From: Ornithinibacillus sp047228935
GTDB lineage: Bacteria; Bacillota; Bacilli; Bacillales; Amphibacillaceae
DNA length: 64,000 bases
Direction: 5' to 3'
Assembly: GCF_047228935.1 (NCBI RefSeq)
Contig: NZ_JBFEGG010000001.1
Location: forward strand, 620,001 to 684,000
The notes below the pieces were generated by a model that did no database searches, was not told the origin of the DNA, and worked only from the letters and a program-made list of their open reading frames with translations. Below, one piece after another: positions 9,019 through 17,297 of the stretch. The translations under genes and the position numbers were made by a program. The first letter of the stretch is position 1. Each line of letters begins with the position of its first letter.

Positions 9019-9678
9019 ATGTTTTATTACAATCCATATAGGAACCATAATCCATATGTATATCAGTATAAGTTTAATCCATATTCTAATATTCCTAATT
9101 ACAATGCTAATGTCCATAATTTTCTATATAGTGATCTTGCACGTCAAAACGTTATTCAGGGGCAGGCTACTTGGACAACTGGTGGTCAAATTACAAAATG
9201 TGGCATTCCTTGGTCCACAAATGACTATATGACAGTAGCAGTGGGAGATAAGTCTCCATATCAATGCGGGGACGCGATAAAGGTGCGGAATCCTGCAAAT
9301 GGAAGAGAAGTAATTGTAACGATTGTAGATGAAGTAAGGGGTTTTCCGAATAATCGTATTAATTTACATCAAAAGGCATTTGAAACCTTAGGGGTTAATT
9401 TAGATCAAGGAATTATGAATATAGAAATAATTCCTTCTCTAGAGCTGGAAGAGGAGAGATGGGGTAAATATTTACTAGAACTTGTCCAAACAGCATACCC
9501 TGGGTTTGATGTAACAGATTATAGTGCTGTTAGTAAAACGGAAATATCTCCAACTAGAATGAGAGAAACATATGACTTTGTATTACAACGAATGCAAGAG
9601 GAACTAACAATTAGAGGGAATGTTATTTATAATCCTGAAACAGACCGAGTATTATCTTTTGACTTAGCTGAAGTATAG
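9019..9678 (+). CDS. Double-psi beta-barrel plus DUF3889 protein, probably spore-associated
   Basis: 219 aa in three parts. Residues 1-35 are rich in Tyr, Asn and Pro (YYNPYRNHNPYVYQYKFNPY), like many coat proteins, and are not a signal peptide. Residues 45-135 look like an RlpA/expansin-type barrel, with QGQATWTTGG, KCGIPWS, YQCGD and ITIVDEVRGFPNNRINLHQKAF-like order. Residues 145-219 (ERWGKYLLELVQTAYP through VIYNPETDRVLSF) match the YqzG/YhdC DUF3889 family. Two cysteines could form the barrel disulfide. ATG follows AAGGGGGATTCGAG. Function unknown; coat location is inferred from composition. Confidence 0.7.
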   Translation: MFYYNPYRNHNPYVYQYKFNPYSNIPNYNANVHNFLYSDLARQNVIQGQATWTTGGQITKCGIPWSTNDYMTVAVGDKSPYQCGDAIKVRNPANGREVIVTIVDEVRGFPNNRINLHQKAFETLGVNLDQGIMNIEIIPSLELEEERWGKYLLELVQTAYPGFDVTDYSAVSKTEISPTRMRETYDFVLQRMQEELTIRGNVIYNPETDRVLSFDLAEV

Positions 9679-9799
9679 TTATCCCACTAATTAGGTGTTT
9701 ATCGGTGTCACCTCCTAGGATGATTAAATATACTATGTTATAAAATGATTTAATTTTAAATCCTTTCTCAAGACAATGAAAATAGAAGGATGAAGGATA

Positions 9800-10153
9800 A
9801 TGATTGATAGCTGGCTAGAGTTCGTATTGTTAGTACTAGCATCTTTTCGACTTACTAGGCTAATTGTATTCGATAAAATTACTAGCTTCCTTCGCAGACC
9901 ATTTCATGAAGAGATTGAAGAAATAGATGAAGAAGGAAACTTGGTGACTTATATTGAAGTAAAAGGAAATGGGTTACGTTATTGGATTGGAGAATTAATA
10001 AGCTGCTATTGGTGCACAGGGATTTGGAGTACTGCAATACTGTTAGCGATATTCATTTTATGGCCATCATGGAGTATGGTAGTGATCACTCTGCTTGCAA
10101 TCGCAGGTGCTGCAAGTATTTGTGAAGCAATATTACAACGTATAATAGATTGA
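9800..10153 (+). CDS. DUF1360 (YngL-like) membrane protein
   Basis: 117 aa. A first helix (FVLLVLASFRLTRLIVF), an acidic loop, then the family signature SCYWCTGIW (near residue 69) and two further helices. DUF1360 proteins in Bacillus are often sporulation-linked, but no molecular role is known. The ATG is preceded by GAAGGATGAAGGATA. The next gene, a 34-aa basic peptide, begins 26 bases downstream, so the pair is probably one transcript. Confidence 0.8.
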   Translation: MIDSWLEFVLLVLASFRLTRLIVFDKITSFLRRPFHEEIEEIDEEGNLVTYIEVKGNGLRYWIGELISCYWCTGIWSTAILLAIFILWPSWSMVVITLLAIAGAASICEAILQRIID

Positions 10154-10179
10154 TTCATTAAGAAGGAGGACCGTTTTAA

Positions 10180-10284
10180 ATGGAAAAGCAAAACAGAGTA
10201 ACAAATACGTCCTCACCAAAACCACAAAAAAGAAGAGTAAAAAAATCCGGTTGTGGTTGTGGTAAAAAAAGAAGAAAACAATAA
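10180..10284 (+). CDS. Small basic peptide with CGCG motif, unknown function
   Basis: A 34-aa ORF, MEKQNRVTNTSS onward, ending KKSGCGCGKKRRKQ, rich in Lys/Arg with two cysteines. It is too short for routine gene callers but has a near-perfect AGAAGGAGGACCG site 7 bases before the ATG and a strong terminator just after, which supports real translation. Its position after the DUF1360 and DPBB-DUF3889 genes suggests a spore or coat role, which is inference. I do not recognise a family. Confidence 0.65.
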   Translation: MEKQNRVTNTSSPKPQKRRVKKSGCGCGKKRRKQ

Positions 10285-10308
10285 GTCTATTACATCCTAA
10301 CACTAAGT

Positions 10309-10340
10309 AAAAAGCGCATCATATTAATGATGCGCTTTTC
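10309..10340. terminator. Bidirectional terminator between small peptide gene and floT
   Basis: AAAAGCGCATCAT, loop atta, ATGATGCGCTTTT; serves the plus-strand peptide gene and the minus-strand flotillin gene. Confidence 0.88.
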
Positions 10341-10352
10341 GTTTGTTAACTA

Positions 10353-11930
10353 TTAATTAGAAACTTCTTCTTCAATTTTTTCATCTGATTGCTTCTCGGA
10401 ATTACTAGCTGGTTCTTTAAGTTCAAAGGATAACCCATCACGATCAGTACTACTTAACTTATTAGTACCAACTAATCCTTCTAATAGCTCTTTAACGTCA
10501 ATACCAGAAGATGCTTTAAGTGTTTCTTGCAGTGATGCCATTAAATCAGTAGCATAGCCTGTTACTTTGTTTGCACCACCATCTTTTCCGTTACCACCTG
10601 TATCCACAACTGTAATCTTATCAATATTTCCTAGTGGGCTAGCAATTTCTTTTGCATATTCAGGAAGCATACGGATGACCATATCAAGAATAGCTGCTTG
10701 ACCATACTGTTCAAATGCTTCCGCAATTTTTCTCTTAGCCTCAGCCTCTGCAAGACCTTTAAGACGAATAACATCTGCTTCCGATTCCCCTTGAGCACGT
10801 TGCGCCTCGGCTTTTGCTAGACCGTCTACACGAACTTTTTCCGCATCTGCTTTTGCTTGAGACTCGATTCTATATTGATTCGCATCTGCTGCTGCAATCT
10901 GCTTTGCTTTTTCCGCTATTGCGGCTTGCTCAACAGCATAACGGTCCGCATCTGCTTTTTTCTTAACTTCTGAGTCATATTGTCTTTCTCTACGAAGAAT
11001 TTCTTTTTCTTCTAGTTCGATTTGTTTTTGACGCTCAATGATCTTAATTTGCATTTCTTGCTCTGTTACTTCTTGTTGAGCACGAGCGGTTTCAAGGTCA
11101 TAGGCTTGGTCGGCACGCGCTTTTGCAATGTCTTGCTCACGTCTATAATCTGCCGTTTTTAATTGATTTTCTTTTTCAGCTTCAGCGATTTCAGTTGCGC
11201 GCTCTAGTTCTGCTTTCTTTGCATCTTTAGAAGCTTCAGCTTGCTTAATACGAGTTTCTTTTTCAGCTTCGGCAGTTGCAATATCGGCATCACGTTTTAC
11301 TTGTGCAATACGTGGTTTACCTAATGATTCTAAGTAACCATTTTTGTCTCGTACATCTTTAATCGTGAAAGAGACAATGTTTAAGCCCATTTTGGCTAAA
11401 TCCTGAGAAGCAACACGTTGTACTTCTTGAGAGAATTTTTCACGGTTTTTGTAAATTTCTTCTACAGTCATGGATCCGAGAATAGAGCGCAGATGCCCTT
11501 CTAGAACTTCTTTTGCTTCGTTTTCGCGATCTTCTTTTGATTTACCTAAGAATTGTTCTGCAGCAGTAGCGATTTCATTAATAGTTCCACCAATTTTTAT
11601 AATAGCCGTACCGTCTGCCATAACAGGAACGCCTTGTTCCGTGTAAACTTCTGGAGTAGTAACGTCTATTTTACTAGATAATAGACTAAGTTGTTCGGCT
11701 TGCTGGAATACAGGAAGTACAAATGTACCTCCACCTCGGATAATTTTTATTTTATTTCCAGATTCGTCCGTATGTACGGTTTTACCATTGCCTAAGTAGC
11801 TACCTGTTACGATAAGTGCTTCATCTGGTCCTGCGGTACGGTATTTTTTAATGAAAACACCGATAAGTGCAATTACAAGAAAGACAGCAATTGCAATAAG
11901 AATGGTCAAGCCATTAATTAATTCTCCCAT
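10353..11930 (-). CDS. floT: Flotillin-like scaffold protein FloT (YuaG)
   Basis: 525 aa. An N-terminal membrane helix (LTILIAIAVFLVIALIGVF) is followed by an SPFH/band-7 domain to about residue 200, then a long Ala/Glu-rich coiled coil with repeated EAE/AEAE motifs (about 205-410) and a tail containing GNGKDGGANKVTG. Flotillins organise membrane microdomains and oligomerise through the coiled coil. It follows a NfeD-family gene by 49 bases, as in yuaF-yuaG of B. subtilis, with one sigma-W-type promoter for both. Start ATG has GGGGGAATTTTA upstream. Confidence 0.95.
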   Translation of the reverse strand: MGELINGLTILIAIAVFLVIALIGVFIKKYRTAGPDEALIVTGSYLGNGKTVHTDESGNKIKIIRGGGTFVLPVFQQAEQLSLLSSKIDVTTPEVYTEQGVPVMADGTAIIKIGGTINEIATAAEQFLGKSKEDRENEAKEVLEGHLRSILGSMTVEEIYKNREKFSQEVQRVASQDLAKMGLNIVSFTIKDVRDKNGYLESLGKPRIAQVKRDADIATAEAEKETRIKQAEASKDAKKAELERATEIAEAEKENQLKTADYRREQDIAKARADQAYDLETARAQQEVTEQEMQIKIIERQKQIELEEKEILRRERQYDSEVKKKADADRYAVEQAAIAEKAKQIAAADANQYRIESQAKADAEKVRVDGLAKAEAQRAQGESEADVIRLKGLAEAEAKRKIAEAFEQYGQAAILDMVIRMLPEYAKEIASPLGNIDKITVVDTGGNGKDGGANKVTGYATDLMASLQETLKASSGIDVKELLEGLVGTNKLSSTDRDGLSFELKEPASNSEKQSDEKIEEEVSN

Positions 11931-11978
11931 TAAAATTCCCCCTTAATTTTTATTTAATACGGTTAAATCCGTATTAGG

Positions 11979-12515
11979 CTACGACATCTCGGATTCTAAA
12001 TCGTATGGGATGACATATAAAACGCGTTCTTTAGTATCAAGTATTAACACTTCAGTTCCTTCTGGAATAGGAGTATTTTCATAACTTGCTGCAGGTCTAG
12101 TCATCATTCCACCTTTTCCGTCGATGACAACCTCCCCAAATCCATCTTCCGGAATTGAAATGATAATTTTTCCTACTCGTCCTTTTAGAGAGTCCTCCGT
12201 TAAAACTAAAGATTCTTCAGCTGATGCAAGAGGTACTAAAACAAAGAAGTTTAGCAACACATCCATTATTACTGCAAAACCTAAAGAAATCAGGAGTATT
12301 ATTAAACTAGAAAACGGTGTGACTATTTCTAATACATACCCAGATGAAGAAAGAAAAACTAGAAAGGCTAATATAAGGGTAGGATTTAAGAAAGGTACAC
12401 CTTCACTCACAGCGTCTAATATATCTCCAAAAAAGATATAAAGAACGATTAGACAACCAGATATGATAAGTGTTGTTAAATAAATAGTTTGAATATCAAC
12501 TCCAAATAATGTCAT
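11979..12515 (-). CDS. NfeD family membrane protein (YuaF-like)
   Basis: 178 aa with four hydrophobic segments (to about residue 100) and a C-terminal OB-fold of the NfeD type: LKGRVGKIIISIPEDGFGEVVIDG region through VLILDTKERVLYVIPY. It is the partner of flotillin in membrane microdomains. Three in-frame ATGs lie close together (12524, 12521, 12515); I choose 12515 because the only Shine-Dalgarno-like AGATAGG is too close to the others. A sigma-W-type promoter lies about 45 bases upstream. Confidence 0.88.
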   Translation of the reverse strand: MTLFGVDIQTIYLTTLIISGCLIVLYIFFGDILDAVSEGVPFLNPTLILAFLVFLSSSGYVLEIVTPFSSLIILLISLGFAVIMDVLLNFFVLVPLASAEESLVLTEDSLKGRVGKIIISIPEDGFGEVVIDGKGGMMTRPAASYENTPIPEGTEVLILDTKERVLYVIPYDLESEMS

Positions 12516-12559
12516 ATGCATCATCCTATCTGTAGATTCGAAATTCCGATTACCTATTA

Positions 12560-12586
12560 TACGATACTATTGTAACGTAGGTTTCA
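12560..12586 (-). promoter_or_regulatory. Sigma-W (ECF) promoter of the NfeD-floT operon
   Basis: On the minus strand TGAAAC (12586-12581), 17 bases, CGTA (12563-12560). This matches the TGAAAC-N16/17-CGTA consensus. The homologous yuaFGI operon of B. subtilis is sigma-W controlled, which supports the call. Confidence 0.8.
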
Positions 12587-12615
12587 TAAAATACAAACAA
12601 TTTTTAAAACAGTTA

Positions 12616-12650
12616 AGGTATCTGTAAAAAGTTAAGCATTACAGATACCT
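12616..12650 (-). terminator. Terminator of the AprX-like protease gene
   Basis: AGGTATCTGTAA and TTACAGATACCT form a perfect 12-bp stem with an 11-base loop, just after the minus-strand protease stop. The T tract is modest. Confidence 0.65.
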
Positions 12651-12671
12651 AAATTTTATTAAAGGGAATTT

Positions 12672-13958
12672 CTATTCAAGTAAGTTTTCTGCGTTTAAAT
12701 ATCCATTTCCTTGAACGTTAGGTGGTTGTCCCATATCGGTACATGCGTTTATCAATTTTTCTTTTACTTCATTTGGCGTGAGATAAGGTTCTTTTTGAAG
12801 AAGTTGTGCAACGATACCAGCACAAATTGGTGTAGCCATAGAAGTTCCAGAGAGAGAAATATAGTTTGCATCAACTCTTGATATTCTATTGGTATAATCA
12901 AGATAGGAGCCAGGGGATCTTAAGGATATGATATTTACACCAGGGGTTACTAAATCTGGTTTATTAATTCCATCAATGGTTGGTCCACGACTAGAAAAGT
13001 TCGCAACGGTGTCATCAGATCGATCAATAGTGCTCTTGTCGTCAGTAGCACCTACAGTAATCACCGTTGGACTTATACCAGGACTGGCTATAGTGCCATT
13101 ACTAGGCCCTGAGTTCCCTGCAGCTACACATACTACGATTCCACTATCCCATGCCCTTTCAACTGCTTGCACTACAGGATCCTCACGAGCTGGTTCTACA
13201 GCATCCGAGCCAAGACTTAAGGAAATAATATCGATATTATACTGCGCCTTGTTTTCAACACACCATTGTATACCTTGAATAACTGTAGATAATGTTCCGG
13301 CTCCACTTTTATCAAGAACCTTAATACCTACTAAATTAGCTTCAGGTGCTGGTCCCATGTATTTTATATGATTAGAAGATAGTCCACTCCCTGCAGCATC
13401 TCCAGCACAATGGGTGCCATGTCCATTATCATCATATGGGTCTACCTGTCCATTAATAAAGTCAACAAATGCCGTAATGCGATCTTCTATATCACTATGC
13501 GGATAGATTCCAGTATCTACAATTGCAATTGTTTTACCTTGACCTGTATAACCAGATTGATGTAAGGTACTTGAACCAATTGCAGGGGTAGCTACATCTA
13601 GTAGAGCTGTAATTTTACGATCATAATAAACCTTTTTAATGGAAGAGCAGCTTTCCAGTAATTGCTCTAAATTTTCTATAGACATATTTGCAGAACAGCA
13701 GTTCACCATAGGAAGTTCTAAAAATGTTTTGCAATTTGTGTTTTGGACTTGTTGAATCCCATTTTGGAATGATTGTTGATCAAATTCTATGACTACGGAA
13801 TATTTTTTATATTTTTTGATGCTCTTCTCAATAATCTTTTGCAGGAAAGAGGGGATTGGGCGCAATGGCCGAAAAAATTGTATTAATTTATTTTGTAAAG
13901 TTAGGTCTAATTTTTTTTCATTTCGTTTAACCAATTGGTTTAACGAATAATCAAGCAT
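12672..13958 (-). CDS. aprX: AprX-like intracellular subtilisin-family serine protease
   Basis: 428 aa peptidase S8. The catalytic triad is visible: D148 in IVDTGIYPHS, H180 in DNGHGTHCAG, S373 in SGTSMATP, with the oxyanion Asn in AAGNSGPS. The first 120 residues form a propeptide-like region, but there is no signal peptide, so it should be cytoplasmic like B. subtilis AprX (442 aa). ATG at 13958 follows GGGAGTGAGAAAAG. It is monocistronic. Confidence 0.92.
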   Translation of the reverse strand: MLDYSLNQLVKRNEKKLDLTLQNKLIQFFRPLRPIPSFLQKIIEKSIKKYKKYSVVIEFDQQSFQNGIQQVQNTNCKTFLELPMVNCCSANMSIENLEQLLESCSSIKKVYYDRKITALLDVATPAIGSSTLHQSGYTGQGKTIAIVDTGIYPHSDIEDRITAFVDFINGQVDPYDDNGHGTHCAGDAAGSGLSSNHIKYMGPAPEANLVGIKVLDKSGAGTLSTVIQGIQWCVENKAQYNIDIISLSLGSDAVEPAREDPVVQAVERAWDSGIVVCVAAGNSGPSNGTIASPGISPTVITVGATDDKSTIDRSDDTVANFSSRGPTIDGINKPDLVTPGVNIISLRSPGSYLDYTNRISRVDANYISLSGTSMATPICAGIVAQLLQKEPYLTPNEVKEKLINACTDMGQPPNVQGNGYLNAENLLE

Positions 13959-14131
13959 CTTTTCTCACTCCCTTTTTTAAAATCTAGATTCACGATAGAA
14001 TATGTATTGCTTGTGTAAAGAGAGTGAGTTATCTATACAATTTGAATGAAAAAAGGCTTTTCGCTTATTTAAAATAAATTTGACAAATTTGTGAACGGAG
14101 TGAATAATATAAGAAAGAAGGGGGATTTATT

Positions 14132-14380
14132 ATGATAAATTCTGCGAAAATTGTAAGAGCGGTTAGCATTCTTTGTGGCTCATTAATTACAATAGGTGTC
14201 GTATCTTTTCTTTATGGATATTTTGGTAGCGGTTACGGAGTATTAACGGGTGTTGGGATTGGCATAGTAATGGGGGCAGTATTTATTTTCATTATGGGAA
14301 TATTTTTAGTTGCTACGGAAGAAGTAGTTACGAAAGATAAGAAAACAAAATATCATAATAAAGAAGAAGCTCATGTCTAG
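14132..14380 (+). CDS. Small two-helix membrane protein, unknown
   Basis: 82 aa with two hydrophobic helices (SILCGSLITIGVVSFLYGYF and a Gly-rich GIVMGAVFIFIMGIFLV) separated by a Gly/Tyr hairpin, and a charged tail ending KEEAHV. The ATG is preceded by AGAAGGGGGATTT, and a candidate promoter TTGACA (14080-14085) with TAATAT 19 bases later lies upstream. The terminator stem begins within the coding end. No family recognised. Confidence 0.7.
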   Translation: MINSAKIVRAVSILCGSLITIGVVSFLYGYFGSGYGVLTGVGIGIVMGAVFIFIMGIFLVATEEVVTKDKKTKYHNKEEAHV

Positions 14381-14400
14381 AGACGTGAGCTTCTTCTTTT
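14361..14400. terminator. Bidirectional terminator
   Basis: GAAGAAGCTCATGTC and GACGTGAGCTTCTTC pair; the stop codon of the 14132 gene sits in the loop. It also lies just after the qoxD stop on the minus strand. Confidence 0.85.
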
Positions 14401-14402
14401 AT

Positions 14403-14687
14403 TTACATATAACCCCAAATTAATGTTAATAGGGTACCAAAGATAGTTACTAGTGCTATTGCAATTCCATAATATACATTAGTATAGATCATTTTTTTAT
14501 CCTCTGATTCTCCAGCATGCATAAAGAAAACTAATTGGAGAGCAGCTTGGATAAATGCTGTAATTAATAAGATAGTCATGCCCATCTCAAATGACATATC
14601 AAGGAAGTAAACAGTAAGTGCTACAGCAGTTAGTACTAGTGAGAAGACAAATCCTATCACTTGTTTTGCTGGAAATAATTCTTTCAT
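14403..14687 (-). CDS. qoxD: Cytochrome aa3 quinol oxidase subunit IV
   Basis: 94 aa with three transmembrane helices and the family segment QAALQLVFFMHAGE. Subunit IV assists assembly and stability of the aa3 menaquinol oxidase. Last gene of qoxABCD, two bases after qoxC; the start ATG has AAAGGAATG upstream. Confidence 0.93.
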   Translation of the reverse strand: MKELFPAKQVIGFVFSLVLTAVALTVYFLDMSFEMGMTILLITAFIQAALQLVFFMHAGESEDKKMIYTNVYYGIAIALVTIFGTLLTLIWGYM

Positions 14688-14689
14688 GT

Positions 14690-15286
14690 TTACATCATTC
14701 CTTTCAAATAGATGAAGCTAAAGATGAAAATCCAAACTACATCTAAAAAATGCCAGTAAAGAGAAAAGATAAATGACTTATTCGTTGTTTCTGGTGTAAA
14801 GCCACGTTTTTTTATTTGAAGAAAGATGAAGAATCCCCAGAATAAACCAAATGTAACGTGGGCACCATGTGTTCCTAGTGTTGTTAATAGAATTGCGGTA
14901 AATGCACTAGTTTGAAGTGTTGCACCAACATGGTAATAGTGAATAAACTCAAAGATCTCAACACTTAAGAAAGATAAGCCTAATAACAATGTTATCGCTA
15001 AAAAAGTTAGTGTTGCTTTTTTATTATTGATTCGCATCGCGTGGGTTGCAAGGCCAATTGTAAAACTACTAGTTAAGAGAATGATAGTTTCTAATAGCAC
15101 TGGTGTAATTTCGAATATATCCGCACCAGATGGTCCGTTACCTATGCCGTTTTCTAAAGTAAAGTACGATGCAAATAAAGTACCAAATAACATAATTTCA
15201 GCACCTAAGAATATCCAAAAGCCAAGGATATTCATTTGGTTCTGATGTGTACCATATTCAAGAGGTTGCGAGTGATCAATTTTCAT
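14690..15286 (-). CDS. qoxC: Cytochrome aa3 quinol oxidase subunit III
   Basis: 198 aa with five helices and the conserved LGTHGAHVTFGLFWG, plus the C-terminal YWHFLDVVWIFIF of heme-copper oxidase subunit III. The ATG overlaps the qoxB stop by one base (TAATG), indicating translational coupling. Length matches QoxC/CyoC proteins. Confidence 0.95.
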   Translation of the reverse strand: MKIDHSQPLEYGTHQNQMNILGFWIFLGAEIMLFGTLFASYFTLENGIGNGPSGADIFEITPVLLETIILLTSSFTIGLATHAMRINNKKATLTFLAITLLLGLSFLSVEIFEFIHYYHVGATLQTSAFTAILLTTLGTHGAHVTFGLFWGFFIFLQIKKRGFTPETTNKSFIFSLYWHFLDVVWIFIFSFIYLKGMM

Positions 15287-17232
15287 TAGTTAGCACCTCC
15301 ATATTTATTTTCCGTTTCATTAATTTCTTCTTCTGAAATATAGTGGCCATGATCATGTTCAAATGAACGGTATGCCATCGTACCTAGGATTCCTATTAGG
15401 GCTATTACTACTCCTATCCAAATGCTAAAGACAAAGGAGAAACCGAGTATGAAGAATAATCCAGCCATAATAATTGGTATACCACTATTATTTGGCATAT
15501 GAATCTTCGAAATTTTATCTTTAAATAGGGAGTGACCGTTTTTCTTTGCATCCCAAAATGCTTCAGATGAATTTACTACTGGTGTTACAGCAAAGTTGTA
15601 TTCTGGAACTGGATTATGAGTCGCCCATTCTAATGAACGCGCATTCCAAGGATCTTGACCTACATTTCTTGGTGAATGGCGGAAGCTGTAGTATACATTG
15701 TATACAATTAACGCAAATGCAATGGCCATTAATCCTGCACCAAAGAAGGAAAGCAAGTTCAATGGACCAAATCCTGTTTCCTCAGAGTACGTATACATCC
15801 GACGTGCTTGCCCATCTAAACCTGTAATATACATTGGGAAGAAGGCAAAACAGAATCCGATTGATAGGAACCAGAATCCCCATTTTCCAATGCGCTCATT
15901 TAACATGAATCCAAACATTTTTGGCCACCAGTAAGTTAACCCTGCTAACATCGCAAATACGACACCAGGAATTATAACGTTATGGAAGTGTGCAACTAGG
16001 AACATGGTGTTGTGATATTGATAATCAGCACTTGCAATAGCTAGCATGACCCCTGTTACACCACCAATTGTAAACAATGGAATAAATCCTAACGAATAAA
16101 GCATTGGAACGGTAAAGCGTCTTTTACCTTTCCACATGGTTAACAGCCAGTTAAAAATCTTAATACCAGTCGGAACAGCAATCGCCATTGTAGTAATAGA
16201 GAAGATACTATTTACCGCTGGACCGTGACCCATTGTAAAGAAATGGTGAACCCATACTAAGAATGATAGGAACGAGATAATGACCATCGATCCGACCATT
16301 GATTTATAGCCATACAGATTACGTTGTGAGAAAGTAGAGATAATCTCACTATAGATACCAAATGCAGGGAGTATTAAAATATATACTTCAGGATGTCCCC
16401 ACACCCAGAATAGATTCGCCCAAAGCATATCCATACCGCCATTTGTAGAAGCAAAGAAATGTGTACCGAATTGACGATCGAATGTACCCATTAATAATGC
16501 AATGGTTAGAACTGGAAAAGCAAATACAATAATAATATTTGTAACTAATGCAGACCATGTAAACATCGGCATTTTCATTAATTTCATGCCTGGTGCTCTC
16601 ATCTTTAATATTGTTACAATAAAGTTTATACCTGTCATTAATGTACCGATACCGGAAATCTGTAAGGACCACATGTAGTAGTTAACCCCAACTGATTCAC
16701 TATAATCAGTACCTGCAAGTGGAAAGTAATTCGTCCATCCTGCATCAGGAGATCCGCCAATAACAAATGAAATATTAAAGAGCATTGCTCCAGCAAAATA
16801 TAACCAAAAACTAATCGCATTTAATCTTGGAAAAGCTACATCACGAGCTCCGATTTGTAATGGTACAACAAAGTTCATTAACCCAATTACAAATGCCATT
16901 GCCATGAAGAAAATCATGACAACCCCGTGTGTCGTAAATACTTCATTATAGTGCTGTGCATCTAAAAATGAATTATCTGGAACAGCAGTTTGCAAGCGCA
17001 TCATAATCGCGTCTGCTCCACCTCGGAATAGCATTAGTAGTGCAGAGATTAAATACATCATTCCGATTCGTTTATGGTCAACAGTTGTTAACCATTCACG
17101 CCATAGATATCCCCATTTTTTAAAGTACGTAATACCAACAACAATGGCTATTAGTGTAAGTCCGATAGCGATCATTGAAGCGTAAATTAATGGACTTGGA
17201 TGGGGGACGGCAAATCGTTCAAAAAATTCCAT
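15286..17232 (-). CDS. qoxB: Cytochrome aa3 quinol oxidase subunit I
   Basis: 648 aa catalytic subunit that reduces O2 at a heme a3-CuB site and pumps protons. Seen are the low-spin heme His region (TTHGVVMIFFM), the CuB/Tyr crosslink motif WGHPEVYILILPAFG, the HH pair in VWVHHFFTMGH, and the heme-ligand segment VAHFHNVIIPG. About 15 helices. Start ATG follows a GAAAGGGG site. Part of qoxABCD, with qoxA 65 bases upstream. Confidence 0.97.
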   Translation of the reverse strand: MEFFERFAVPHPSPLIYASMIAIGLTLIAIVVGITYFKKWGYLWREWLTTVDHKRIGMMYLISALLMLFRGGADAIMMRLQTAVPDNSFLDAQHYNEVFTTHGVVMIFFMAMAFVIGLMNFVVPLQIGARDVAFPRLNAISFWLYFAGAMLFNISFVIGGSPDAGWTNYFPLAGTDYSESVGVNYYMWSLQISGIGTLMTGINFIVTILKMRAPGMKLMKMPMFTWSALVTNIIIVFAFPVLTIALLMGTFDRQFGTHFFASTNGGMDMLWANLFWVWGHPEVYILILPAFGIYSEIISTFSQRNLYGYKSMVGSMVIISFLSFLVWVHHFFTMGHGPAVNSIFSITTMAIAVPTGIKIFNWLLTMWKGKRRFTVPMLYSLGFIPLFTIGGVTGVMLAIASADYQYHNTMFLVAHFHNVIIPGVVFAMLAGLTYWWPKMFGFMLNERIGKWGFWFLSIGFCFAFFPMYITGLDGQARRMYTYSEETGFGPLNLLSFFGAGLMAIAFALIVYNVYYSFRHSPRNVGQDPWNARSLEWATHNPVPEYNFAVTPVVNSSEAFWDAKKNGHSLFKDKISKIHMPNNSGIPIIMAGLFFILGFSFVFSIWIGVVIALIGILGTMAYRSFEHDHGHYISEEEINETENKYGGAN

Positions 17233-17297
17233 TATGTTAACCCCTTTCGAGTATTTCCATTTGATTACTTTTAATAGTATTGAAAGTTAATATTTTC

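Noticed and set aside
9706..9717. AGGAGGTGA on the minus strand between the DPBB-DUF3889 and DUF1360 genes
   Set aside because: It looks like a Shine-Dalgarno sequence but no start codon follows at proper spacing and no ORF runs in that direction.
15546..15827. Plus-strand ORFs inside qoxB and other large genes
   Set aside because: They are antisense shadows of well-supported genes without their own ribosome sites.
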